A stretch of DNA of 64,000 nucleotides from Nymphaea colorata. Its lineage: Eukaryota > Streptophyta > Magnoliopsida > Nymphaeales > Nymphaeaceae. Below the pieces are notes generated by a model. That model worked only from the letters and a program-made list of their open reading frames with translations, searched no databases and had not been told where the DNA came from. The stretch covers positions 5,039,224 through 5,103,223 of the forward strand of contig NC_045141.1 of the NCBI RefSeq assembly GCF_008831285.2, written 5' to 3'. The position numbers and the translations under genes were made by a program. This document shows positions 32,619-43,603 of the stretch, piece by piece (the stretch's first letter is position 1; the number at the start of each line of letters is the position of its first letter).

Positions 32619-35600
32619 TGTTCGCACCGCACTCCCTTTTCAAGAAGGTCGAAATGCGAGTCAGCAAAATTCTTTTAAAATTGGGGTTTTGAGAAAATTT
32701 TCAAGAGAAAGGGATCCGCTCGTCCGTACGAGGTCCAACCGTTCCTGCCGCCTTTAACAGGGGTAATTAGACCAAGGACTAAAGATCATTTGGATCATAT
32801 ACGAGTTATTGATGTAAGTCCTATATGCTTATGCATTGAGGTTTTGGATTCAAGAACCGAAATTCATTTTTTTGAATAAATGAATTTGAATATTGGGGGT
32901 TTTCAAGTTGGTTTAAAATCCTTTGTTTTGGTGTTATTTGAAACACATAATTCTTGAGGATTTTTGAAGATTTGGAATTGAGTTCTTCGTTTTGAACTCT
33001 AGATGATGATGATCATCTTATGATAAAAATTGATTTTGAACTCTTCTTTTGTCAAATCATGTGATTTGTAGAATTCATTCTTTTGAAAGAACATAGGTTC
33101 CAAATTGTTAGAAAACATGTTGTTTTTCAAATGCACTTTGGCCAAAAGATTATGAATGCATTGCTTGTGTTTTCTTTTGAAGTTAAGTGAAGTTTACAAA
33201 TTCTCATTGCAATATGACTTGGTCACTTTTTGCAACTTAAATTTGAATCACTTAATTTCTTGAGAATGTGCATGTGGTGCCATTGATTTTGAGTGAAAGT
33301 GAATGCATGAAACGAGAATGGAAACTATATGGAACATTCATTCTTCTCTCTCTCATAATCCATCAAGATTCATTCATATGAAACATACATTCTTCACTCC
33401 CTCATAATCTCTCAAAGTCCGTATTGCACGTCATACAATCTATACATGAAGATTGATTAAAATGTAGGACTTTCTCTATATGTGCTCATTATATGATTAA
33501 GCACATGAATTAGAGATGTAGTCCATAAGCTTGAGGCTTGACATAAAATTATCAAAATGATGAAAATATATAAATGATGTCAAGTTCAATCTTTGAAACG
33601 GATGGGAGACATGGATGACTTCCACTTTTGTCTCAAAATAGCTAAAAATCAGACCTTGTGTTGATTTAAATAGCTGAAAATTGTGGACATTGATTCCAAT
33701 AAGGACTTGTTTCTTAGATAGAAACAATGAGTTTTTCAAATCTATTCAAATTCCAGATTTCGTAGTAATGAAATCATCAACTCCTTTGGATGATTCTAGG
33801 ATGGTTGGTATTTCAAATACGTAAATTTTGATATTCTTAAACCAATTCCTATAAAACATGGTCTGATTTCAACAACATACATACATCTTACGTATGGGTT
33901 TGCTGAAATTAAGTAAAAATGAAATGAAAGTAATTTATAATCTTGCACTAGAAAAATCAATAAAAATGGCCAATTTCCTTAAAGACCGGTTTGGAAACAT
34001 GTTCCAACCTGATTTTAAGGGAGGAATGTAATTTTTGACAAGAAATCGGATGCATATATGTACATATATAACAATGTATACATATACGTACCTTACTTTT
34101 CAAAATGAAATTTTATCAAGGGACCGCATGACTCATGAATCATGATGATTCATGGCTGGGTTCTTTTATGCAGGAAGATTGAGAACTTGTTTCAAATCTT
34201 CCCTACTACCCTTGATTAATTAAATTGAAAGACATGAATCAAAATGACTGTGAATAAGAAAGAAAATAAAACAATACTCAAGCTTATTCGTCCATCATTT
34301 CGCCACGCAAGGGTGGATCACATTCATAAAAACGTATCCATCCCTTATAGGCATTTTCATCATACGTGATGTAGCAAAATCACTTTCTCACCGTGGGATT
34401 CTCTCATGGTAGGGAGTTCAAAATGGTATTAAGTTGGTTCCTTTGAAAGGGACGTGGCCTTGGGGCCCATTTCGAAATTTGATACTTGGGTTCATATTTA
34501 AGAAAAACCGACATATGCATGCATTATGCATTAACATGTACATTGAAGCGTAGGTTTCCCTTAGCTGGACATCATTCCCAGCCGTAAGCAAATGAAAATA
34601 AACCCTCCCGCTAATTGTTGGAATTAAAATAAATCAACAATAAGCTAAAGTAGAAGAGAAGTGAGTTAAGATCACCTACCTTGCGGTCGGTCTTGATGTT
34701 TGTCTTTCGTCTTCACTTGTTTTCTAACCCAAGCAATCCTAAGCAAGAATCCAACCGTGGATTCAAGCTTAGCAAAGCTAGAATAAGAAATAGCTTGCTT
34801 GCTGGAATTTGGAGTGGTAAAGAGGGCTTCTCACCACGAAAATCCTAAGTAAGGGTTCACTTAAGCACCCTAACTTAGCAAAATCAATGGGGAGAATAGA
34901 AGAAAGTGAAGAAGAGAATGGGAGAAAAAGGGGAAGGGGGCTTGGACGAACCTCTTCTCTCTTCCTTGGCTTCTCCCTCCTAGCTCCTTGGCTGCAGCAA
35001 TTTGATAGAATGCTCCAAAATTTCGTCCTCCCCCTTAGTGGCCAAGGGGAGGTTTATATAGAGGAGGAGGTGGGTTCAACCACCTTCTTAACTCACCTTG
35101 GGAACTTACTTAAGACCTTGGGGACTTGTAAAATGAGTTAAATAGACTTTAAAGGCTCTAATTGACCATTTCTCAGCCCATTTCCACGAGCTAGGTGGGC
35201 TGGGCTAGGTTTGGTCAACTTGGGTTCAGACCTAGGTGACCATTTTGACCAAAATTTTGGACGAAAATGCCCTTACACAGGGTTTTGCCCTTATTTTATA
35301 CTATTTATTTTTTTTTGTTTGAAATCGAGCTTATAAGGTTAAAACCTAGTTACTAAGCTCCAAATGCCATTGAATTATGATAATTAAATTTAAATTTTAA
35401 TAAAATTTAAAAATTTTATCAAATTTGGTTCGAAAAGGGTATTTTCGTCCAAAACTTGATTGAAAATGGATTTCAACTGAATCAAACTTTCACTTGAGAA
35501 ATTCAATTTAAATTTGGTATTTGATTCAAGCATTTGACAAATTCAAATGTTTATTTGCCTTTCATAAACCATTTTAGGCTTTTTAATCTTAAGTTGACCG

Positions 35601-36444
35601 CAGAAGGGCAAAATTGTCCAAATTGATCAATTTCGACCAATTGACCAAAGTCAAAGCTCATTTGCAAGTAGTTTGACTTTATTTGAGGTAATTTGATAAA
35701 TTTGGGTCAAGAAAGCTCTTAATTGAGCTAAATTGTACTTTGACTGAGTTTAGTCAAAGTGGGTTTGGTTCGGTCAAAGTCTATTTTCGTCCATTAATTG
35801 GATCATGAGACAGACTTACGTTTTGACTATGTTGAGCCCATTGTGACCGAACCTAGCTGGAATTGGCACCACATTTGAGTGCACCCGGGTCAAACCTACT
35901 TGGATTAAGTAGGTTAGGTGAGTTTGACCAGTTTAGTAATTGCTTCCTTGGAAATGATTTTTTTCTTTAAGGAGGATCTGGTTAAAGAAGAGAGAGAGAC
36001 ATAAATGTCTCTCTTTTCCTAGGTTTCTCCTTTATTTCTTCTTGAAAATGACTTTTCTTCAATTAATTTGAGAGAAAATATTTATTTATTATTTTTTTTT
36101 TTACATGGAGGGGGGCATGGCCCCTGGGGAGGGCTCTTGACCACACGGGCTAGGTGGGGCCCACACGTGGGTCCCACGTAGCATTTTAGACTGAATTAGA
36201 TCCAATTCTTGGATCTAAGTCAAAATTTGCATTTTGCAATTGGATTTGGATTTCAAATGACATTTGCAATTGAATTTGGACTCGTAATCCTGCATTGGGA
36301 TTCGTGTATCGGGTTAAATTCACGATTTGAATCTAATTGTTCTTTAGATTCGAAATTGGCTTTGAAATTGCAAATTTTCACAATTCTTTTGTGAAATTTT
36401 CACATTGCTTCAATTTTGATGTGGAAAAATTTGGGGTGTTAACA
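32619..36444 (-). repeat. 5' LTR of the Tat-like element (3826 bases)
   Basis: On the reverse strand the LTR begins TGTTAACACCCCAAATTTTT (36444 downward), a common plant Ty3/gypsy LTR start, and ends GGTGCGAACA at 32619, followed by two bases and the PBS. So both ends carry TG and CA. Nearly 4 kb is long but normal for Tat/Ogre. It contains AT-rich DNA and no supported gene; the 34887-35141 frame is not recognised. The second LTR is not in the window, so the length cannot be checked by pairing. Confidence 0.8.
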
Positions 36445-38850
36445 AAAAGACTCAACAATAGAAAGAGAGAGAGAACATGACGTCCTCCTTCTTGCTCTCT
36501 TGTTGGGATTGAGGCTCGTGGCTGCTGGAAAGGAACCAGAAGCAGAGGTTGCTGCTGGAAGTTAATCTCAGATTTTCACAGGTATGGGGATTTTCAGTTG
36601 TAAACAGAGCACGAAGCCTTGTATTTTTGACAGCCTATGGATAGATATATATATAAATGTTTGCATGATATGTTATGTTATGTATGTTTTTCATTCTATT
36701 GGAGAGAACAGAGCATGCATATAATAGATAAGGGCTGTAACGTTGTCGACACAGGGCATGGGTTGCTCTTCTCGACTTAGAGTAAAACCCAAAACTCAGC
36801 AAGCAAACAAGGAAGAGACGAAGGAAATACAGTAGATTTTACCAACGAGTAGAGGCAATCGCCCGCCCGACTGGAAACCAGTTGTTTTTCTCACGTGGGA
36901 GGCAGAGAGGCAACTTGGGAAAAACTAGACTGCAGCGTCGTCTTCTTGCAGTTCCCTTTCTACCTACGGCCCATCCCCATCGCAGCAATGGCAGAGCTGA
37001 AAGAACAAGAGGAGAGGATGAGGCGGCGGCGGCGGCTGAAGGCATGGACCATCGAAGGCATGGCAGCGTGGGAAACCCGGACGCAGGAAGAGAGCCCTCT
37101 TTTCCTGTCTGGTTTTGAGCATGGAAGAGCAAGGATCTGTCGAGATCCCTTTTCCCATCCTCTGCTGCATGCTAGAGGGAGACACACTCGGTTTGGGTGT
37201 CACTTCCTCACTATGACGGAACTGAGAAACAGGGAGGGGGGGGGGGGGCAGAGAGGGAATGGTGGCAACGGAAGGCGATGGGCGGCTGGTGGCGCAGAGG
37301 TGTGCAACCGAACGATGGCCCCACGAAAGGTGGACCGATCTCTCTCGCTCCGTCTGGTTTGGGGTTGAGAAAGAACGGTGGAATCCCCACCGCTGGTGGA
37401 GCGAGAAGAAGACGGTGGAGCAGCTCGTGAGGAGAGAGAAACTCCAGCGTGAAATGAGAGAAAACAAGGGTTTTGATGGTTTGATATTAAGTTGGAAAAA
37501 TTACAAAACGGGTCCACCGTATTAGTAAAATTTACTAAAAAGCTGTTATAAATTTTAAGCACTCATGCCGCCACACTTTTGTGAAAAATATTTTGCAAAA
37601 AGAGGCTCGTGAAAGTTCTTTTCAACATAAGCCTAATATCTCATACGAATTAGTGAAATAGCACCCTCCGAGTTCTTAGAAATCACCAAAAGAGGGTTTT
37701 CAAATATTTGTTTGAAATTTCTGTAGAAAAATGAATTGTCATGTGTTAGTGCTTTGTGGTACCCTTAATTTTATTTGAAATTTCAGAATAAGGGTTCAGA
37801 AACCTTTTGTTCTATACGATGATTACAACATACTATGTGAGATTTTTGAACGTCATATACTTGTATACATGCATGTCAACTCAACTTTGCTTCGTTGACA
37901 TTAAATTTAGTTAGAAAATGGTCTATTGCTTCTGTTTGGGAAACCGATCCTGAGGGCGGTTTCTGAGAGGGGTATTAGACAAGGTCTAGTAAGGAGAAAC
38001 CCTCACTTTTGAAATTCGAATGTGAAACGTGGAATGTGTGCAATTGTTTATGTGAGTGTGAGCTTTTGTTATTGCCCAGTGTTTGGAGTTGTCCCAGGAG
38101 GGGTGGTGTGCGAGAGTACTCTTTTGTTGCTCACTCCTCTGTCTGTACTGGAGGGCCCACAAGGTATTGGGCAGTACAAGGGCCCGGGCTACTGCTGCTG
38201 TGTTGGGAGAGAGACATCTCCTGGTCCCTCAAACCCGGTTCCTAGAGAGGCCATGCTGCTGCAGCGGCGATCTGGGATATCTCAGGAGCCGTCACTACAG
38301 GTACCCTCGATCCATTGGATCGCCTGGTGAGGATGTTCTGTTCTGCCCGTGAGTTGTGCCCACGGGGTTTTCTATTGTTGCTCGGCACGATGACCATGAC
38401 ATTGTCATAGAACCATGGTTGGAACCCTACGAAATTTTGGAGGTTGTGCACACCTCGTTTTGTTTCTGTTTATGAGTCGTAACTATAATATGTGTGAAGA
38501 TTTGAAGACATTTTTTTACAAAAATCAAATATTATTTTGGGCCATGTTCCATTCATGGCTGGATTTTTTCATGCTCAGAGGAATTCTGACCCTTCTTTCT
38601 ATCTCTACAGGTAGTCCTTGATAGATTCTGGCTCACGGAGTGACGACCTCAGTCTTGTGATGGACGAGAATTGGCATTCTGGACACTGCATCGGTTTTGG
38701 GCTTCGTGGTCATTTTATTTGTTCGGGTCTAAGTGTTTTAGTTTAATATAGTGCATTTGTTTCAGTTTTGGACATGACAAAATGTTGCTTCCGCTATGAT
38801 TTATATTAAAGAAAGAAAAAAAATTTGGTGTCAAAAATTGGGTCGTGACA
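36445..38850 (+). repeat. 5' LTR of the chromovirus (left end missing)
   Basis: From AAAAGACTCAACAATAGAAAG to GGTCGTGACA it matches the 3' LTR (43604-46100) with small substitutions and indels. A purine/GC-rich stretch at 36.88-37.47 kb produces many overlapping frames in both LTRs; they are not supported as genes. The missing TGTAAGACCC start should lie beyond the Tat-like element, in or past the gap. Confidence 0.85.
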
Positions 38851-38854
38851 GCTT

Positions 38855-38866
38855 TGGTATCAGAGC
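38855..38866 (+). promoter_or_regulatory. Primer binding site of the chromovirus
   Basis: TGGTATCAGAGC, four bases after the LTR end, is complementary to the 3' end of initiator methionine tRNA, the common primer in this lineage. Confidence 0.9.
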
Positions 38867-39057
38867 ACAGTGTCTAGAGTTAATGTCCAATGCCAAGGTC
38901 GATCACAAAAAGAGGAAAGGTCTTCCAAGCCGGTTAGAGAAGGGTGTTTTTGATTGATTGTGAATTTTGAGTTTTTAAATTTTATAGTAGTTTTAACGGA
39001 TTGTTTTACTTACAAATAGAATTGTATATTTTGTTTTCCTACGTGCGGTGTAGTTCA

Positions 39058-40100
39058 ATGGCACGTACTAGAGGAGGAAGTGCTAGAGGTAGAGGCAGAG
39101 GCCCCCGCAGCACCAGGGGTCAAAATGTGGAGACTCGTTCCACCAGAGCTAGGACACTTATTGGAGATATTCAACAACAGCAAGCGTTCATCATGAACAC
39201 ATTACACATGATCACGAGGTTGACGCACGGACTAGTGCTGAATGCTCCTTTAGGGGGGACTAGTACAGAGACAAACGGGGCGACAAATGGTGAGACAAGG
39301 GACACCACTCACCAACAGTTTATGATCTTGCATCTTGCAAAGTTTCATGGGAAGGGCACTGCTGACGATGCTGAAGAGTGGATAAAGGAAACTGAGGAGA
39401 TTTTTACCACCCTAGAAGTGCCTAACAATAAGAAGGTTCGGTATGGAACCTTTATGCTAAAAGGAGATGCTAAGGAATGGTGGCAGACGCAACGTGAAGT
39501 GAAGTTTGCAAATCACGAAGCGACTTGGGGAGAATTCAAGGATGCCTTCACACATGCCTACATCCCAACCTTCGCATGGAGAAACGCATGCAAGAATTCT
39601 TAGAAGTTCAATAAGGGAGACTGAGTCTGCACGAATACGTTGTCAAATTCAGATACTTGGAAAAATATTGCCCCCATGTGTATACTGTTGATGCAGACAG
39701 AGCAAATAAGTTCGTCATAGGACTTAAAGACAGGTTGTGGAGCCAAGTAATGGCTAGTTGTCCAAGAGATCTAGACGACACTATCGACATGGCCACACGT
39801 TTTGATGAGGACGGGAACATGACGCATGGGACAGATGGGAGGAGTGAATTTCTGTGATCCAAGTCGAGGCATGACATGTTCAAGAGAAGGCGTAGTGATA
39901 GGATGAACCAAGGGGACAGATTCAAGAGACAGAGGCCATCATCGTTCAGGTAGGATAAGTAATGTCCCACATGTCATCGCCAACACCTTGGCAAACCATG
40001 TTACAGAGAGGTCGGGGCATGTCTTTATTGCGGAATGCGAGGACATTTTATTCGTGAGTGCCCAAAGAAGAAAGAGGCAGAGCAGAGGCAAGGTGCAGCC
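39058..40100 (+). pseudogene. Chromovirus gag (broken)
   Basis: Starts at ATG 39058 with an Arg/Gly-rich tail (ARTRGGSARGRGRG). The capsid region has FHGKGTADDAEEW and AKEWWQTQ; the frame ends at 39603, and similarity resumes in another phase with LHEYVVKFRYLEKYCPH to 39856. Then a CLYCGMRGHFIREC zinc knuckle (C-x2-C-x4-H-x4-C) appears near 40017-40058. Gag would form particles and bind the element RNA. At least two frame changes or stops make this copy defective. Confidence 0.8.
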
Positions 40101-40538
40101 AACCAACCAGCAGAGAAGAAGGTACCTGGGAGAGTTTACGCTACCATAGTTGAAGATTTGAAACCTACTGACGTGATTGAAGGTACCCTTCTTGTACAAT
40201 CTCATTGGGCTCATATTTTGTTTGACTCTAGTGCATCGCATTCTTTTGTTTGTAAGAGTTTTGCTGAAATTTTAAAGTTAGAAAGAAAGAATATGCCTTA
40301 TCAATTGTTAGTCGCTACACCCATGGGAAACAAAGACAAATGCAGAACATATCTAGAAAATGTGAAAATAGAAATATATGGACATTTATTACCAGCACAG
40401 TTGATGGTAATAAATATGATGGGGTATGATGTAATCCTAGGAATGGATTGGTTATACCATCACTATGCAACGATAGATTGTAGAAGGAAGAAGCTGAGGA
40501 TTCAATTGGAGAATGGTCAAAAATTGAATTTGGGGTAA
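40035..40538 (+). pseudogene. Chromovirus zinc knuckle end and aspartic protease, catalytic motif altered
   Basis: The frame begins inside the zinc knuckle (MRGHFIREC) and runs into the protease: ILFDSSASHSF with D64, then NMMGYDVILGMDWL, the usual C-terminal flap/ILGMDWL motif. The expected catalytic triad Asp-Ser-Gly is Asp-Ser-Ser here (AGT at 40230-40232). A Gly to Ser change fits a G-to-A transition and probably kills the enzyme. A stop at 40538 separates it from RT. Confidence 0.8.
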
Positions 40539-40540
40539 AA

Positions 40541-42271
40541 ATGCCCCAAGATCAAAGAAAGTTGGTTGTCTCAGTAGTTAAGGCAAGGAAATACATGAAA
40601 AATGAGTGCACTACATATTTGCTTAGCATGGATGCAATCGAGCAGAAATTAAAACCTATCAGTGTGGTGCGTACGGTGAAGGACTTCGTAGACGTGTTCC
40701 CTGAATATTTACCTGGATTGCCTCCTGTACGAGAGATGGAGTTTGGCATCGAGTTGATACCAGGAACCGCAGCTGTTTCTAAGGCCCCATATAGAATGGC
40801 AGTAGCAGAGCTGGAAGAATTAAAGAAGCAGATACAAGATTTAGCCAGCAAGGGATTCATCCGACCAAGTGTGTCACCTTGGGGAGCACCGGTCCTGTTT
40901 GTGAAGAAGAAAGATGGTTCAATGTGATTACGTATTGACTATCGAATGTTGAATAAGGTTATGATCAAGAACAGATATCCATTGCCTAGAATCGAATATT
41001 TATTTGATCAATTAAAGGAAGCAAAGGTGTTTTCTAAGATAGACTTGAGGTCGGGATACAATCAATTGTGAACTAAGGATGAAGATATTCCCAAAACAGT
41101 ATTTCGCACACGTTATAGGCATTATGAGTTTTGAGTGATGCCTTTTGGACTCACAAATGCCCCAGCAGCTTTTATGGATCTTATGAATCAGATATTTCAT
41201 GAGTACTTAGACCGATTCGTTATAGTATTCATTGATGATGTGCGAGTGTACTCAGAGTGTAAAGCAATGCATGCGGTACATCTCGAGATAGTGATGAAAA
41301 TATTGAGACAAAATCAACTGTATGCCAAGTATTCCAAGTGCGAGTTTTGGCTAGACAAAGTGAATTTCTTCAGACACGTAATCTCTAAAGAGGGAGTGGC
41401 AGTTGATCCGGCCAAAGTGGAAGCTGTAAAACAATGGAATGTGCCAACTAATGTGATAGAAATCAGAAGTTTTCTTAGTTTAGCAGGTCACTACAGAAAG
41501 TTCATCAAGTATTTTTCGAAAATTACAACCCCAATGACTAAACTGCTACGAAAGGGAGTGAAATTTACGTGGACAGAGGCCTGTCAGAATTGTTTTCAGA
41601 TGTTGAAGGACAGTTTGACTAGCGCCCCAATTCTAACACTGCCAAATGGGAGGAAAGGATTTGTGGTATATTCAGATGCGTCAGGAACAAGTTATGGAGC
41701 AGTGCTTATGCAAAATGAGAAAGTCATAGCATATGCTTCTAGGCAACTGAAACACCACGAGAAGAACTATCCAACACATGATCTGGAATTAGGAGCTGTG
41801 GTATTTGCCATAAAAATATGGAGGCATTACCTCTATGGTATGGAATTTGAAGTATTTTTGGACCACAAATCGGTCAAATATTTGTTCTCGCACAACGAAT
41901 TGAATCTAAGACAGAGAAGATGGCTGGAATATCTCAAAGATCATGACTTTGAGATAAAGTATCATCCAGGAAAGGCTAATGTGGTCGTTGATGCACTTAG
42001 TAGAAAGGCGTCTGCTAAAGCTGGTGGACTATTACTACAGACATGGAATTTGGTGGAGGACTTTGAGCAATGGCATCCATTGCGAGATGATAATGGAAAG
42101 GTGGAGTGTGCTGGAATAATTCGAGATAATTTCCTTGATGAAATTATTGAGAAACAAAAACAAAGCCCTAAATATGCGAAGTTGAAACTTGAGTGTCACA
42201 AGAAGGAAGAACCTCCTATTATGAGGATGACGACGGATCTGTATGGTTCAACGGTAGATTGTGGGTTCTGA
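40541..42271 (+). pseudogene. Chromovirus reverse transcriptase and RNase H, with stops
   Basis: The frame starts with FPEYLPGLPPVREMEFGIEL, the usual RT entry, then APVLFVKKKDGSM and a TGA (40925-40927) where the family has Arg. Further TGA codons lie at 41069-41071 and 41132-41134, in the same frame, before [10 protein letters not shown]. The catalytic box is FIDDV (residues 32-36 of the 41135 frame). RNase H follows with [26 protein letters not shown] and a [14 protein letters not shown] end. Three TGA in positions that usually hold Arg (CGA) fit C-to-T decay at methylated CG. Confidence 0.85.
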
Positions 42272-43557
42272 ATGATCCAGAGGTGAAAGACAAGCTACTT
42301 GAAGAGGCACACAAAACGAGATACAACATACATCCGGGAAGCACCAAGATGTACCAAAATTTAAGGACAAACTTTTGGTGGCCAGGAATGAAGAAGGAGA
42401 TTGCTGAGTTCGTCTCACAATGCTTGGTGTGTCAACAGGTTAAAGTGGAACATCAGAAACCAGGTGGTTTGATGCAACAGATAGAAATTCCTCAATGGAA
42501 ATGGGAATGCATCACCATGGACTTCGTAGTGGGGTTACCACGTACTCGACGATAACACGATGCTATTTGGGTAGTGGTAGACCGCCTAACTAAATCTGCA
42601 CATTTTCTTCCTATTAAGATTTCACAATCACTAGAAAGTCTGGCAGATTTGTGTGTTGATGAAATTGTGAGACTTCATGGAATCCTGAAATCAATAATCT
42701 CTGACAGAGATCCGAGATTTAGATCCAAGTTCTGGGGAAGGTTACAGGAAGCATTGGGAACAAAATTGAAACTGAGTACAACATTTCATCTGCAGACAGA
42801 TGGGCAGTCTAAACGAACAATCCAGACTCTTGAAGGTATGTTAAGAGCTTGTGTTTTGCAATGGAAGGGTGAATGGGATAAACATGTGAAGTTGGCTAAA
42901 TTTGCTTACAACAACAGCTATCACTCTAGCATTGGAATGGCCCCATTTGAAGCTCTTTATGGTCGACCTTGTAGATCACCATCATGTTGGACTGGGATAG
43001 GAGACAACAAGATTGAGGATCCTTTGGTGATCCAACACTACACTGATCAGGTCAACATGATTAGAAAGAAACTTTTGGTTGTTCAGAGTCGACAAAAGAG
43101 ATATGCAGACCAACGACAAAGAGAGCTAGCTTTTGAAGCAGGAGATCATGTATTTGTCAAGATGTCACCCGCCAAGAGTGTTTTTCGATTCAAAAAGAAG
43201 GGGAAATTGAGCCCAAGATACACTGGTCCATTCGGGATTTTGGAAAAAGTTGGAGAGCTTGCATATCGAATTGTACTTCCACCACAGTATAGTCATGTTC
43301 ATCCAGTATTTCACGTGTTGATGTTAAGGAAGTATGTACCTGATCCTTCACATGTGATAGACTACGAAGAAGTTGATTTGCAAGAAGACATGACAACAGA
43401 AGAACAACCACTACGGATTATAGATCGAAAGGAGCATGTGTTGCCAAAGAAGACCATCCCACTAGTCCAAGTGGAATGGTAGCATCATGACATCAAGGAA
43501 TGCACGTGGGAGCCAGAAGAGGACATGAGAAAGAGTTACCCTCGATTATTTCAATAA
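42193..43557 (+). pseudogene. Chromovirus integrase with chromodomain, catalytic Glu changed to Lys
   Basis: The zinc-binding part reads FWWPGMKKEIAEFV and CLVCQQ. The frame has a TAA at 42553-42555 just before HDAIWVVVDRLTKSAHFLP. In the next piece D44 sits in IISDRDPRF, and 36 residues on the expected Glu of TDGQSER is Lys (AAA at 42811-42813), so the DD35E triad is lost. The C-terminus carries a chromodomain-like end: after a TAG at 43480-43482 it continues with CTWEPEEDM to a stop at 43555-43557. Chromodomains target insertion to marked chromatin. Confidence 0.85.
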
Positions 43558-43589
43558 CGTACGTTCAAATTTCGAGGATGAAATTTCTT

Positions 43590-43603
43590 TTTAGGGGGAA
43601 GGA
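43590..43603 (+). promoter_or_regulatory. Polypurine tract of the chromovirus
   Basis: TTTAGGGGGAAGGA directly precedes the 3' LTR start TGTAAGACCC, where plus-strand DNA synthesis is primed. Confidence 0.85.

Larger units (their letters stand above)
24607..36444 (-). mobile_element. Tat-like Ty3/gypsy LTR retrotransposon, 3' end lost in the gap
   Basis: Read on the reverse strand the order is 5' LTR (36444-32619), PBS, leader, a plant-mobile-domain ORF, gag, protease, reverse transcriptase, RNase H, a second RNase H, integrase, then the gap. Two RNase H regions, a very long LTR and an extra ORF are marks of the Tat/Ogre lineage. Several frame changes separate gag, protease, RT and RNase H pieces, so this copy is probably defective. 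The 3' LTR is missing. The right edge abuts the chromovirus LTR at 36445, so it inserted there. Confidence 0.85.

Noticed and set aside
36839-37562. Many overlapping frames on both strands in the chromovirus LTR, some over 150 codons
   Set aside because: They lie in a GC/purine-rich LTR segment, overlap each other on both strands, and change between the two LTR copies. No domain is visible.
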